Positions 1-11,511 are shown, numbered from the stretch's first letter. The stretch: DNA of 64,000 bases from Phoronis australis (GCA_002633005.1 NMRA01000091.1:682565-746564), one strand, 5' to 3'. Numbers and translations are program-made. Notes: generated by a model from the letters alone, not told the origin.

Positions 1-3000
1 TTCAAAATTTTGACTTCTTCAATTCACTGGTTATCTCCACAACTCAATAGTGGAACTGAATCTGGTGTGGAAATTAAACATTCACGCTCAATGCAATACT
101 GGAAATTAGCTCAGTTTTTTGTTAAAAAGCCATAGAAGAGTCCTGGGGGAATGAGTTCACTTTCACAAAATCACGTTCCAGGTACAACTCTTCGTTCCAT
201 ATTACTTTATAGATATTTTATGTATTTGTGACATTTAGAGGATTTTCAGACACTGAAAGAGAGAAATATACATTAGGTCTGAATGAGCGTGCCCACCTTC
301 ATAATCATAAGTATCACTCGTCAAGAAACTGTGGAGAATACGCCAACTCAGTCGACATGGAGAGCATGATGTGCTGCTATTGAGAATATTGAGAGTCCCT
401 TTTGATTACATTCACGAAGCCCGTTTTGAATGAGCAGCAAACAGGGTCATGCTGCACTTGTTTGCGCAACATTCTTGTTACCCCCTCCATTTGTCAGTCT
501 TTGCAGTATTTCACACCTGCTGTGTACCATTGCATATTTGACTAGCTTTTGCTCTATGGTGGTATTACTGAGTCATTTTATTTCCACTTGATGAAACTAG
601 TATTTTTGAAATATCGTTTGTCGTCTCTTGGTCAGTTTCTTTACTAATGTTCTGACGATACGAACGGAATGGAATAAAGATTGTGACAGCAACAAGTGTC
701 ATGTATCGAACCAATTTTGCATAGTCGTAGCTATGTTTAGAAATTGCCTTACAATGTACTTTTGGCCTATGATAGTAGTGATAGCAATTTTTTGACACAA
801 CTTTTTGACACTCAAGTTTTGCAAATGACATGTCAATGCCAGTTAGCTTTTGGCCCTTCCCCCTGGAACAAAGCTGTGTGAATTACAAATATTTATTGTG
901 TAACATTGTTACAAATTCATATTTGTTGGTTAATACTTGTGCTTATGATTATGAGCTGATTCGTACGGTAATCTATTTAAACAAACATCAATACTAATTG
1001 CAACAAAAAATCAGCTGATGCGACTGTGTAAGTGTAAACACAAGAAAATCAGCTGTAGACGTTTCTAGCTTTAATAACTCATATTTGTCATAACATATCT
1101 GAATTATCTTGTGAATGTTTTAAATTACATGACAGAGAACAGTATACGCATTTTATTTTTTACAAGTCTTAAAAACTCCAAAAAATCAAGCAATTCGACT
1201 CATTACTTTACCAACTCTTGAAACGAGGGAACCGCGCGTGAACCGACCGCTCCGTAAAACCGGACGTTTTCTATCCTGTGTGTGCAGCGCCCTCTCATCG
1301 TTAGTGCTTATGTCCCTTGGTCCGCGACATGCGCAACGCGCTCTAACGGGAGTTGGCAGTCCCTATCTATAGTCTATGGTTTCAGTGCCTCGTGCCAAAC
1401 TAGGTCAAATGGAGTGTCAGCAATTACTACATGTAGGTCAACTGTTCAATCAAGAAACCAACTACAAAATCGAGTCGGTAGTTCAAGCGCGCCGTGAGCA
1501 TGAGATCGAAACAACGATTTATTTTACACAACTTGTTGTGTTCGTGAACACTAAGTGACAGACGCCGTTTGGTGACTCGAACTCAGTTCGTTCCCAACTA
1601 CCGTATGTACGCAGATGTACAACTCGCTTAGGATCAAAACTACGTTTTGTTTACTTATGATGCTATGGCTCGTTGACTAATATTTTGGTGACTCACTAAA
1701 TCGAAAGACTGTGGGTACATGCGGAATTGCTCTATACTTGGCGGGAGATTCAATTTGTGTGACAGCTCTGTAATCTTTGATCTTGGATAGTAGTAAAAAA
1801 ATTTCCACGCTGTTGAAGTGGGTCTGGAGAAACGATTTTTTCTACCATAAGCAAGCAAGATATTGAACTTAAATTTAACTGGAAATGAACATAAAAGGTT
1901 CATCCACAAAGCTTTCTATATTGCAAAAACTAAATAATTTAGAAGTAAGGCCCTGCATATCCTTAATGGAAAAAGTATCAGGCTTTATCAAACCGAACAC
2001 GAAGTTATGTTTGTGTACAAGTTTTGCCCAGACAAATACCTCAGTAACTTTAAAAAAAAATTCAATCAATTTTTATTATATCTGTGAATACTATTGAAAT
2101 ATCGAAACATTGCAATTGACGGAGAGTAGCCAATTAGGGGGTACAAATTATAACTCTAAAATCTGGTAAGTGACTACCAATATTCAACGACTGACCTACT
2201 GCACGTCTCCATGGACATGAAGTAATGCTGCTTTGTGTTCCCGATAGTGCTCATATCTTAATGGGGACCTCCCACAAAGTTCCAAAAGAGTTACTATATA
2301 CATTGATAGTTAATGACTTTACGTCAATGAAGGAGACCAGGGTTAGAAATTGTTGGGGGACAAGCGGGCCAAAGGTTGACGAAATTTGTGCATTGAATTG
2401 GCACCTCCTTATGGGGTGAGTATCTCAATGGAAACTAATTCAAAATTGAGGTCCACATTTGTTCTACCTTTTTTCATGAATTGGCAGAGAAATCCTACTT
2501 GATTGCACGTTTTGTTAACAAAATTTTACCACCCTTCTACTACAACTTCAGTCGAAACCTTAATTTATAACTTGAAAGCATCAAAACCTTCCAAGAATTG
2601 GTTATTTAATATGTTTTACCCCTAGGTGGTTGCGTATTTTTAAATAGTATGTTTTACTGGTATTTGACATTATTTTGCGCGTTTAAGTTTGTTTGAATGT
2701 TTGAATGTGTGTGCTAAAATGCCTCAGACATTATTTCATCAATAATGACGCGAACTTCAAATATCTTAATGTTTTCTCAATCATTTTTAGCAAATTCATT
2801 TGCACATAACACGAAAACGTGGAAATTTAAGTATATATTTGAAGAGTGCACCCATGTGGAAAACGTTAAAAATAAAGTTGGCTGGCACGAAACTTCTTTA
2901 AAGCTACCACAGCTATGGGACAACTGTCTGCCTTATTTTTTGATGTTTTCAAATGCATTTAAGTTCAACACCACATTTGGGATTACAGCGTTTATATTTC

Positions 3001-3319
3001 AATCCCAAACAAAGAAAATTCACAATGAACACGGAGTTCTCTGCAGAATGAACAGCTCTGAAAATGGTCAAACATTAGGGATCATCCATACCACGTTGTC
3101 TGCTCCTGAATGCCGTGATGCCTCTTTGAACGTCTGTAGTTGTCCTAGAAAGTTCAAAACAAATGTATCCAATGAACTGCATGCTAACGATGTGCTATGA
3201 TTGCATTGCAGTATATTTTTCACGCAGGAAAGAAATCGCTCACTTACTGATAAACAATTATTTCTGCTTTCTTGAATTTCTTACTGAACCTACATATTAG
3301 TCTGAGTATTGGCTTACAG
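1..3319. other. No recognised gene; upstream region of kringle exon
   Basis: I see no recognisable protein domain or RNA gene here. The longest open frame begins with ATG at 2745 on the plus strand and runs 151 codons to 3200. It has scattered cysteines but no signal peptide and no family I recognise, and good splice sites do not frame it. The missing N-terminal exons of the kringle gene, including its signal peptide, should lie here or off the left edge. Any exon joining the kringle exon directly must end in phase 1, and I could not identify one with confidence. Confidence 0.4.
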
Positions 3320-3598
3320 CACCAAGCGCAACCTGTAAAGTCGATAAGAGGGGAATGTCGTACAAAGGTAACCTTGCAGAAGCAGCAGGAAGCACGTGCA
3401 GAATATGGTCGTCTAAGGAAGTTCTGAAGCACATAAAAGCTAATGATCACTTATATCGAAAGTACACCGATTGGTCAACATCAGACCAGAATTCGAACTT
3501 TTGTCGAAACCTGGATGGTTCAGAAGATGGTCCCTGGTGCTACATTGTAGATGAATATGTACCGTCACACAGAATTTGTGAACTCAATATTTGCAAAG
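3320..3598 (+). CDS. Kringle-domain exon of a membrane-anchored kringle protein (partial gene)
   Basis: This exon encodes one complete kringle, an extracellular disulfide-rich domain that binds proteins or ligands. All six cysteines are present: codons at 3334, 3397, 3502, 3538, 3577 and 3592. Numbering the first as 1, they fall at 1, 22, 57, 69, 82 and 87; canonical kringles have 1, 22, 51, 63, 75 and 80. The C2-C3 loop is therefore six residues longer and C4-C5 one longer. Family hallmarks include SYKGNL, STCRIW, NFCRNLDG and GPWCYI. The exon follows an acceptor (ttacag) and ends in AAAG before the donor GTGGGT. Both boundaries are phase 1, the symmetric phase typical of kringle exons. The +1 junction joins cleanly to the transmembrane exon at 9721. 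The usual Asp-X-Asp of lysine-binding kringles is altered to DGSED, so lysine binding is doubtful. The ligand is unknown and the N-terminal exons were not found. Confidence 0.9.
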
Positions 3599-4189
3599 GT
3601 GGGTAGGTAATTCAACTTCATGTACGGTGCTGCTCCACGGCCGTGGTTTGGCATAGGCGTACAAAGCGGTGGGCAGGGGAAAACGGAAGGGGGGCAGAAA
3701 CGATGTGCCAAGTTGGGGCAGTGGTCGAGCTCGTCAATCTCTTTGCTTATGTATTTGGAATTTTCATTATATTTCTGAGAAAAAAATGAATCCTCTCTAT
3801 AGTCTCATGTAAAACTGATGACGTAAGCCTAAATCCTGATACCCACGTATGCTTGCATTTATAGCGAAATATCACTCTTCTATATGGGATTACGGGAAAC
3901 GGTCACCAGTGGCGTACCAAGTAGGATAAGGGGAAGAAAACGAGGGAGTGGGCGGCGTGAAATTTGTAACGAGCGGGGAAGGCTTCCTTATAAGAGTGGT
4001 GGGGCGCTCTGGATAGAGAGAAGTTTGCAAAGGCATTCACTGCCACCTATTGTATTTGGAAACACATTTTACTGTTTTCAAACAGGCATGTAGTATAACG
4101 AATAACACAACGAAAATTAAAGCAAAACATTCAAGCACATAATTACTCTTACATTCTGTTAAGATTTCTGTTCACACTTATCAATATTC
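3599..4189. other. Intron 1 start with possible hAT-like terminus
   Basis: This is the 5' part of the 6.1 kb intron between the kringle and transmembrane exons. A purine-rich, GC-richer block begins with cagtggcgtacc at 3906-3917. That motif resembles the CAGTGGCGnA termini of hAT-like non-autonomous elements seen elsewhere in the window, but I could not find a matching opposite end. No coding sequence is recognised. Confidence 0.3.
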
Positions 4190-5450
4190 TGGCGGTTAAG
4201 ATAAGAAATTTTTAACGTAGTCACACTCCCAAAAAGGTGTTTCAGTGCCCCAACTGACTCTACAAAAAGAGCAGACATCGTCCTCCTTAACGATTTGATT
4301 TTTCAAAGATGAGTTTGTAGACCATCTGATTTTTGGAACTTTTGTGACTTAGTAAGGAAGAGAATACAAGTCTTCCCATTAAAGCTATCATCTAAACCCA
4401 GTTTAACTGACACTTTTAATTCAGCTTTTGAGCCTTGTTGAACACAATTAAAAAATTCGCATGTTTGTCAACATTCTCCTCCACTACTATAAAGCACTCT
4501 TAAGAAAGTGGGAAATACAAGTAAACTTACCTCAACATTCTCACATTTACAAATACATTTTTACTTGACATTTGTCGTATATTCCATACAATTCGCTTCA
4601 AAACTTTGACATTGTTTTAGTAATTTGAAATATTTTGTACAGCATAATCATACTGTGATATTTCGCCACTTGAAGAGTACAAGTATTTAATAAACATAAT
4701 CCCACTTCAAATCAATTTCCGGGCGATACAAAATGCCTCTTCCCCAGACCTTCAACTCGTCTTTATGCCACAAAAGCTGATTAAGAAGTTGATTAAAATA
4801 TCTGGTAGTTTACATTTTAAAAATTACCACCAAATTTAACACAACCTTGAATCTCTGGATATGTCGAATATAACCATATATTAATTTGCCAACTTTAGTT
4901 TGATACCCTTTCAAAAATTAAAAATATTGATTATTTTGAAACCTCCTATACTATAGTCAAGAACAGCACACTGCGTTCAATTTTATCGTTACGTCCTTGT
5001 CGAGTAAATGCGAAGAAATACAATTGCGTTCTATCAAAATGTACTCAGACGGATTTGGCAGGGCTCTCAAAAGGTGAATCATTCTCAACACTGCCAGAGA
5101 TTTGATTACAGTAACCCTTCCACAAATCGTCAGTTTCCGTCTTGACCAATGTCTCAAAAGAAGTTGTATCTCTTTTACCTTTGGCTAGACAAGGGTTTCA
5201 TTGGATCTCTCAATACAGTGGGCATCTGCTCCGGGCTACAATCTTACGTTAAAGATTCTAGTAATGTACACTGTCTCAGGTTTTTCAGCGTTACGTAACA
5301 CAAGAGAAATTGGTAATCACTTTCAAACTCACTATTTAGGCAAAATTCAGAATGTCTGTGTTCTCTCGTAACGGGTGATTTCCTTTCCTACCATTAAACC
5401 ATATAGCGGCATACAGAACTGAGACAGTGCTATTCCGATTTGATTTTAAC
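4190..5450 (-). pseudogene. Decayed LINE, reverse transcriptase thumb to C-terminal zinc-binding region
   Basis: Read right to left, this is the 3' half of a non-LTR retrotransposon ORF2. Around 5180-5050 it reads KEIQLLLRHWSRRKLT, then GRVTVIKSLAV and LLRALPNP, the conserved segment after the RT palm in L1-like and Tx1-like LINEs. Further on come pieces resembling KGxKLxxGKLIYG and, near 4800-4740, LLWHKDELKVWGRGILYR. At 4285-4203 a zinc-binding motif of the zf-RVT type is clear: DDVCSFCRVSWGTETPFWEC. Several in-frame stops and frameshifts separate these blocks, so it cannot make protein. It lies inside the kringle-gene intron and faces away from a plus-strand RT fragment of the same kind at 5880. 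Confidence 0.8.
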
Positions 5451-5879
5451 TTCTTAATTTTAAAAACCGGAACCATTTTTATCACTTTTTCACACGCATG
5501 AAGATAGGAGATTGCTTAGAGACTACAGAGAGTATGTATTAAGCTGTCAAGCAAAACGTACAGTCGGGTCTTCAATCATGTTTGTGTTAACGAAGCGCTG
5601 CTACCGATCTATACTTTGTTTAGAGAGACATTTGAAGTCTTCTACATTAACCAACATATCATTCTTGCTGTCTTTCTTTCAGACCTTTTACAAATTTCAC
5701 TTGATTGATGACTTAACAGTTAGTCCACTCCTCTCGATATCCAGTGTCTCTAAAAGTTGTTTCACTTTCAACTCCAAATCCTTAAGAATCTGTAACAGAT
5801 TTGTTCGATTTGTCGCATTGGTTTTCATAGAATAGTTGCTTTGTCCGAGTTTTGACGTCAGCGTATTCGCATTTGGCCT

Positions 5880-6420
5880 TTTGTATTGAGACAGGATAAC
5901 ATTTATCATTTCAATGTCTAATCCTTTGAGTACGAAAAATAACAACACGCAGGGCCCCGATGGTTTCTCTGGGGGAATTTTAAAAATATTTTTGGGCAAA
6001 CTTTTTGCTAAGGCTCTTTAACGGTAGTTTCCGACACTTTTCGGCCAATCGACACCTGGGAGCTTTTCTGTCCTCCCTAAGGGCAATAACCTCAGAAACC
6101 AATTGGGCAACTGAAGTTATCTGCATCAAGGCTCGGCACAACTACAAAACATTATCGGGTTGTGTTGCTCAAGTTTCGAATGTTTTGCTAACAAAAGTGT
6201 ATACTCCTACTTAATTGGATGACTTAAAAAACAACTCATGACCTGAATTAGGAATCGCAGGGTTTTAACCACTTTAATCTCGAATATGCACGAGGTTAAA
6301 GGGGTTTCCTTCATGGAACTGTGGCCACAAATGTATTTTTTTGCCAAAATTGGTGTCAAGCAATCAGAAAGTTGTATATTTTGTAAAAAAAAACAGAAAA
6401 TATGACCCATCCTTACAGGG
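5880..6420 (+). pseudogene. Decayed LINE, reverse transcriptase N-terminal half, inverted
   Basis: On the plus strand at 5938-6030 the translation is NNNTQGPDGFSGGILKIFLG, a close match to the LINE RT block usually seen as NNKSPGPDGFTGEFFKFFW. Downstream, in shifted frames, are STPGSFSVLPKGNNLRN (near 6050-6100) and NYKTLSGCVAQVSNVLLTKV (near 6140-6200). These correspond to the conserved 'G-I-LLPKxxK...NWRPITLL...YKxxSGCxAxRLKxVL' stretch. Stops and frameshifts are frequent. The family appears to be the same as the minus-strand half at 4190-5450, but here it covers the complementary, earlier part of the RT. Confidence 0.75.
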
Positions 6421-7090
6421 ATTATATTGTTACCAATAAATCCCGGTTATGATACGCTCAGCTAGCTCTATATATTCCATATCCTGCAGAACGATGCAAA
6501 ACTCAGTGAAAAATTGATGGTGGGAGGGAAAATTACCCAGACTCTTTCCACGTAATGGGCTCTGCTAAACAACGACGAAGTGCCTGAACTCTGTTTGTCG
6601 GAAGCACTAAGTGCGCAATAGCATATGGCCATGTTAATTTTGGGTAAATATGCAGTTGTTATCAACTGCTCTTTATATGTCAAGGAAGGGTTTGAATTCT
6701 TGTAATTTTCGTTTACTTCATCTCTGAAAATTGCAGAGGGAATGACTGACTGGAGGAAAGGTAAAACATACTAATGACTGTTGCGTGTGCTGGTTTTGAG
6801 TTCGGGGCACCTTCCTGTAATCTCCTCACGCCCTCTTTTTCTCTCCCGCTCTAATTATCTATTTGTTCGTTATCTATTGTGATTTATAAAATACTCATTA
6901 GTGACTTAGGTAAAGCGGTATGCTTTTGATTGTACTTTTTGGACCGTAATGATGTAATATGCTCTGCGAGATCGCAGCACTTTCAGAAACTTGTCCACAT
7001 GGTGGCGCTGCAACCAAGTCACTAGGTGTTGGTCCTCTACTAGTGTTTTTGTTGCAAGTTCAAACATTTGCTGAATATCTTTGGCACAAA
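6421..7090. other. Intronic DNA, nothing recognised
   Basis: This AT-rich intronic stretch contains short open frames only. I see no domain, RNA gene or clear repeat. Confidence 0.4.
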
Positions 7091-7870
7091 TTTTTTAAGC
7101 ACTGCAAGCAGATTATAGTGAATTTGCATTATTTATGCAAATTAAGACCGCCATTATTCAAATTTTTTCTTGTTCTAATAGATATTGTACCAATCATCAC
7201 AGGTGAATTATCATGGTATTTGCACCCATGTTCCTATGGTTAATTAGTTTAATGAAATCAGTTTCCATGTTGTTGCATGTTAAATTTGCATAATTAATAC
7301 AAATTAAGGTCACCATTACTCAAGTATTATATTTTTGCTTACAACGCCTTTATCAAGCACTGCAGACAGGTTACTTTAATGTTTTCACCTGTAAGTGAAT
7401 TTAATGGAGCTCGCTTGCTGGTGGAAACATCATGAATTTGTATAATATATGCAAATTAAGGTCGCCATTATTCAAAATTCTACTTTTGCTTATAGGTGAA
7501 GGCGCCCCAGGTGAAATATTTTAACGTCTGCACCCATGTTTCTTTGGTCAACTAATTTAATGAAGTCAGTTTCCAACGTTGCATGATGAAATTGCATAAT
7601 TTATACAAATAAAGGACACCAGTATTCCAAGTACTGTTCCTGCTCATAATTTCCTTACGGGCATTACGTGTAGATTATTTTAAATTATATCATGAATTTG
7701 CATAATGGATAATTTACACAAATTACAGTTGCCATATTCCAATTTCTACTTGCACTTATAACAGACACCAGAGGTTAGTCATAAATATATGCACCCATGT
7801 TTATGTGGTTAATGAATTTAATGAAACCTGTTTGCAGGTTGTAACATGATAAATTTGCAGAGTCTCCGTT
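7090..7870. repeat. Higher-order tandem array, about 260-315 bp period made of two half units
   Basis: A block resembling aatttgcataatttatacaa followed by attaaggtcgccattattcaa recurs at about 7120, 7283, 7433, 7585 and 7695, with a partial copy at 7850. A second block, gcacccatgtt, then ctatggttaattag and tttaatgaaatcag, recurs near 7226, 7538 and 7792. The two half units alternate, so the larger period is about 300 bp for the first copies and about 263 bp for the last. Five perfect POU octamers (ATTTGCAT or ATGCAAAT) occur, at 7122, 7135, 7284, 7449 and 7696. The array lies within the kringle-gene intron. Confidence 0.75.
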
Positions 7871-8618
7871 TTGAAGATGAAGTAACAAAATATTTTGTGT
7901 ACTGTGTGCTCTGCAGTTTGAGACCTTAAATTCCAATAGGATATTGCTTAGTGCCTTGCGCTCCCACAGAACATAGAAAAATTTAGTGACCTGGGTGAAT
8001 GCTGGAATGGGGCTCGGAGCGATCAGTTTATAGGGACCACATTCATGAGGTACGAATACAGTAGTGAGGGAATAGTAGGGAATTGCCCTCAAAGTAGAGA
8101 CTCTTACGCTCTGGGCACAAGTTACAGGCAGCTGTGGGGAGGATGGGCTGAACCATATAAGTATAAAAATTCTAAGGTGTCGTTTCTTTCGATACCAAAA
8201 GGATTTTGGGCAATAGTGCAGAAGAAAAAGCTTTTATGTTTAATTCACAAACTCTCAGTTAATTCTCTTTGAATATTTTTAATCAAAGCATTCCCTCATT
8301 AGATTTTACGAAATATTGCCAACATTCCGACGTTCAGGCACGATACGTGAGTGTACGTATTGTGTTATCCATTACCACCTGATTACTTTTTTTCTGAAAA
8401 TCAGCAAAGAAGTAAGAGCCCCAGACCAAGGTTCATATTTCAAGCGTTCAACCGAGTAGGACACATGCACTAAGCAACACCATCTGCTGGGTGGCTAAAC
8501 TTTCTAAGAATATTAAAATGTTACACTGGTTAATTCCTGTTGCGATAAATTGGCAATCAAAACCTTTGATGTTTGGTGTAAACAAAACAATCAATCTGCG
8601 GCATGGTTCAGACGTGCA
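7871..8618. other. Intronic DNA, nothing recognised
   Basis: This lies between the tandem array and the CA microsatellite. Overlapping short frames occur on both strands, none with a recognisable motif. Confidence 0.4.
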
Positions 8619-8619
<1 letters not shown>

Positions 8620-8665
<46 letters not shown>

Positions 8666-8680
8666 ACGCACACAGACACA
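8620..8680. repeat. CA/CG dinucleotide microsatellite
   Basis: About 18 uninterrupted CA units are followed by CGCACACG-type variants up to about 8675. The alternating purine-pyrimidine tract could adopt Z-DNA. It explains the poly His/Thr and poly Cys/Val open frames that overlap it on both strands. Confidence 0.95.
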
Positions 8681-9720
8681 AGGCCTGTTTTGCAGACCCG
8701 GCTCTCGCCGTTCTGCTGAGCGCGACCTCATGTGCAGAACCAAATTGTAACACCTCAAATTCTCACAAATTCATATCGTGTCAACTTGGGTAACCGCTGC
8801 AGGCCCAGAGTGTGACAATTTGGACAAATTGTCACTGCCCTTTTTTCGAGAGTCAGTATATACTCAAATAGTCACAACATCCCAAATTGCCACAACAACG
8901 TAAGTGTTGTCGGTGGAATGGTCTAGCTACGCGGATGGACAGTTTCACCAAAAAACGACCAATGATATGAAAATACGCAAAGTTAATCTCAATAATAACA
9001 ACAGTTGTCAATTTGAGAAGGATATGAATAGATCATGAATCGATAACTCATTTGCACCCCAGAAACATACACGATCAAAGCGGCATCTGCAAAAATATTT
9101 TGTTTTACCGCAAAACCCCGCAGTTGAGAGCATGCACGTAATTGCGGACCTTAGGTACATACGGCGGACATTCGATTAGAAAAATCTCTCGAAACCTAAT
9201 AAGCCACGCACTTCAGCTGCATGTGATGATAAAAATGCAAGATATCCAGACTTCCATGCCTGGGCACAAAATTCTTTTCTCACCAACGCTATTCCCATCA
9301 TACCACGTTAAATTTGAAACCACTTCGTTATTGCTTGTCATCTATTTTTAGACTAAGGTGCACCAAGCAGGAAGACAATGTCCTTTTAATATTTCATTTA
9401 GGAACGGCTCTAAGCCCGCGTTCCGTCGAAGCAACTGACTTTTGATTTACACCGCTATGAAATTGGTCTCACACTGCTCCGAGTTTCTCACGTGAGAAGT
9501 ATTGTATAAAATGGCACGACATTACAATTAGTCAAGTTATAAAGCGTTCTATCAAGCAGTTAACAATCTGTCACCTTCCGAACACCTATTTTGACTAAGA
9601 AGCAATTTGAGACCGATTTCTTGACGGTAAATGGTCTCCATCTGATATGAAAATTGGGTTTAAAGACGCTTTGAGTTGTTCGTTGTTATCTGCATCTGCT
9701 TGTCATCTTTCCGAATATAG
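8681..9720. other. 3' part of the kringle-gene intron
   Basis: No coding or repeat feature is recognised. The sequence just before 9721 (catctttccgaatatag) supplies the acceptor for the transmembrane exon. Confidence 0.4.
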
Positions 9721-9920
9721 GTAACTATGAGGATAAAGATGGTGAGGAGACGAAGAAAGAGTCGTTAAAGGGATTGTATATCGGAATCATCGTGGGAGTC
9801 TGCGTACTAGTTTTCATAATCGGAGAGATCGCACTCTATCGAGGGTGTTGTACAAGTTGTGGTAGTAGTTTTAGTAGTGGTAGCTATTCAAATAGATCTT
9901 CGTCTTCTTCTTCTTTCTGA
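9721..9920 (+). CDS. Transmembrane and cytoplasmic-tail terminal exon of the kringle protein
   Basis: The exon follows the acceptor gaatatag and needs one incoming base. The kringle exon supplies it (G at 3598), making a glycine codon, so the reading frame continues. It encodes a short acidic and lysine-rich juxtamembrane stretch (NYEDKDGEETKKESLKG), then about 22 hydrophobic residues (YIGIIVGVCVLVFIIGEIAL), then YRGCCTSCG and a very serine-rich tail (SSFSSGSYSNRSSSSSSF) ending in TGA at 9918-9920. The CC and C residues just inside the membrane are plausible palmitoylation sites. The product is a type I single-pass protein with a kringle outside and a tail of about 25 residues. AATAAA signals follow at 9927 and 10281. 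A splice from within the tail (for example before GTAGTA near 9861) to a downstream exon cannot be excluded. Confidence 0.75.
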
Positions 9921-10280
9921 TACTGAAATAAATAAGATGATGAATGCTCTCAGGCACCACACTAGTATCGTCTCAACAACACCGAGTGCTTTCTTATCGA
10001 TCGAATTGAGGCACAATTTTCTCCAGACAGAGCACATATGAGGCTGACTTGTTACTAAACAGCTTATCGTACCCTTTTCTCGCAATTTTATCAAAGAAGA
10101 CAAGTTATTCTCGATCTCGTACTCCTAAAATTGTTCAGACAAAATCACAGTCGAAAACTTCCGAATCCATGGTAATTTCAAATCTGAATTGACTAATTTC
10201 CAATCCGTCTTAAACAACGGTTTATTGCAAACCCCAGGGACATCATACTAGCAGCTTAAGACAATTACCTTAGTTTGGGA

Positions 10281-10286
10281 AATAAA
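10281..10286 (+). promoter_or_regulatory. Putative polyadenylation signal AATAAA
   Basis: This AATAAA lies 361 bases after the kringle-protein stop codon, a usual 3' UTR distance. Another AATAAA at 9927-9932 is only 7 bases after the stop, so this one is the better candidate. Neither has been tested. Confidence 0.4.
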
Positions 10287-10771
10287 CATTTCAATCAAGT
10301 TAAAGCCAAAGACAACTCAAGCGCAAGCAGTAACTCGACCAGTTGGTTGCCTTTCGTATAAGTACATCAACGTGTATATTAAAACTTATCAATGTAACTA
10401 ACTATCATCTTTACAATTTATATCGCATTTCTCCACCAGGTATTTTAAAATGCTCAACAAGATCAGCAGAATACACGTGTTTGCAGGCAAATGAACCGAA
10501 CAAGTGTAGTCACGTGACGAGTTTTTAACGGAAATGCGATTTTTGCAGAGATCACTGTAACTACAGCCAACACTATTTTTGGTCACAAAAGCGTATTCGC
10601 GATTTTCTTTTTTAGCTTAAAAGCTATCGTTGACAATTTCCGATTCTTTGTAGAAGGAAAATGCGGTAAAATGAGCCAAAAAATCTTGGACAAGCTTCAG
10701 TAGTCAGTATTGCTTTTTATGATACGTGTTGGTGGGAATACTTGTATCGCCGCATGTGTTTTTTATTGCAG
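10287..10771. other. Gene-free stretch downstream of the kringle gene
   Basis: No domain or RNA gene is recognised. The tail of the stretch (tgttttttattgcag) looks like a splice acceptor for the small candidate exon at 10772. Confidence 0.35.
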
Positions 10772-10841
10772 CCGTCAAACCAAAAATAACAACTTCTTTG
10801 TAAGAAATAGTACAAGAAAGACTACCGCAACAATGCCAAAG
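10772..10841 (+). CDS. Candidate small exon, unassigned
   Basis: This is a 70-base segment between a strong acceptor (ttttttattgcag) and the donor AAAG|GTAAAC. Only one frame is open: one base, then RQTKNNNFFVRNSTRKTTATMPK, so it enters in phase 2 and leaves in phase 0. The composition is basic and polar with an NST glycosylation sequon. It could be an alternative cytoplasmic tail exon of the kringle gene or belong to an unrelated transcript. It does not join in phase to the next candidate at 11342. Confidence 0.3.
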
Positions 10842-11341
10842 GTAAACATACAGAACATTCTATTGCCTTCCGTACTTACTCAAGTCCACAGTTTCTAGTC
10901 GCGTGCGTACTCGTGTGGTAGAGAACTTGACGAAAAAGCAGATTTGTGCATTGCACTCTAAGGGGAAGCGGCAATAAAATGCAAACTTCTCTTGAAGTGA
11001 GCAATAATTGGTGAAAAGAGCACCTGATAATATATTAATTTCATCAGTACGTGAATACTGTTTGTACACGGAAGTGTACAGATATTGGGGTTAGTTTTTA
11101 CCCCTTCTTTGCTTTATATGGTCAACCGATGCCAAGGTAGAAGATGAAAACAATTTGAAATTACTATGAAAGTGAGGCTTTAATTGCAATCATTTAAAAC
11201 TTTTTTCTTTGTATCCATGGTAAATATTGAAGCTGCATGGGTCTGATTTTGTGTGAAAACGTGGCTAACCTTAACTTATACTAGAACGACGACAGTTTTA
11301 AATGCGCTCCCGATTACGAATCGAGCACAGCCTTGGTCCAG

Positions 11342-11511
11342 GGTGTTCCTTCTACCCCACTGTAAAACCAGATATAACGGAGTCGAAAACATACTCGCGC
11401 ACCTTCAAAACAGCTAACCAGCCCGAAAAACACGAACCCAGATCTTTAAAACAGGAAACGGCAGAAATGGAAAGGGATCCCGGACAATTTATCAAATTTT
11501 CTGACACCGTT
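11342..11511 (+). CDS. Candidate coding segment, copy 1 of an opposed duplicate
   Basis: The segment is open between a possible acceptor (ggtccag) and a consensus donor (GTT|GTAAGT). If not spliced, the frame continues ten residues to a stop at 11530-11532, with AATAAA near 11595. It contains VKPDITESKTYSR, then NQPEKHEPRSLKQE. A copy on the opposite strand at 12215-12385 matches at 21 of 32 aligned codons. Five of the matching codons differ by synonymous bases, and 11 codons change the amino acid. The sequence is hydrophilic and likely disordered, with no known domain. It may be a duplicated terminal exon or a transposon remnant. Confidence 0.35.

Noticed and set aside
2745-3200. 151-codon frame just upstream of the kringle exon
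   Set aside because: No signal peptide, no PAN/apple or other domain pattern, and no splice that would join it in phase to 3320.
8448-8793. Overlapping open frames of about 100 codons on both strands
   Set aside because: They are translations of the CA/CG microsatellite (poly His/Thr/Ala or Cys/Val) and carry no domain.
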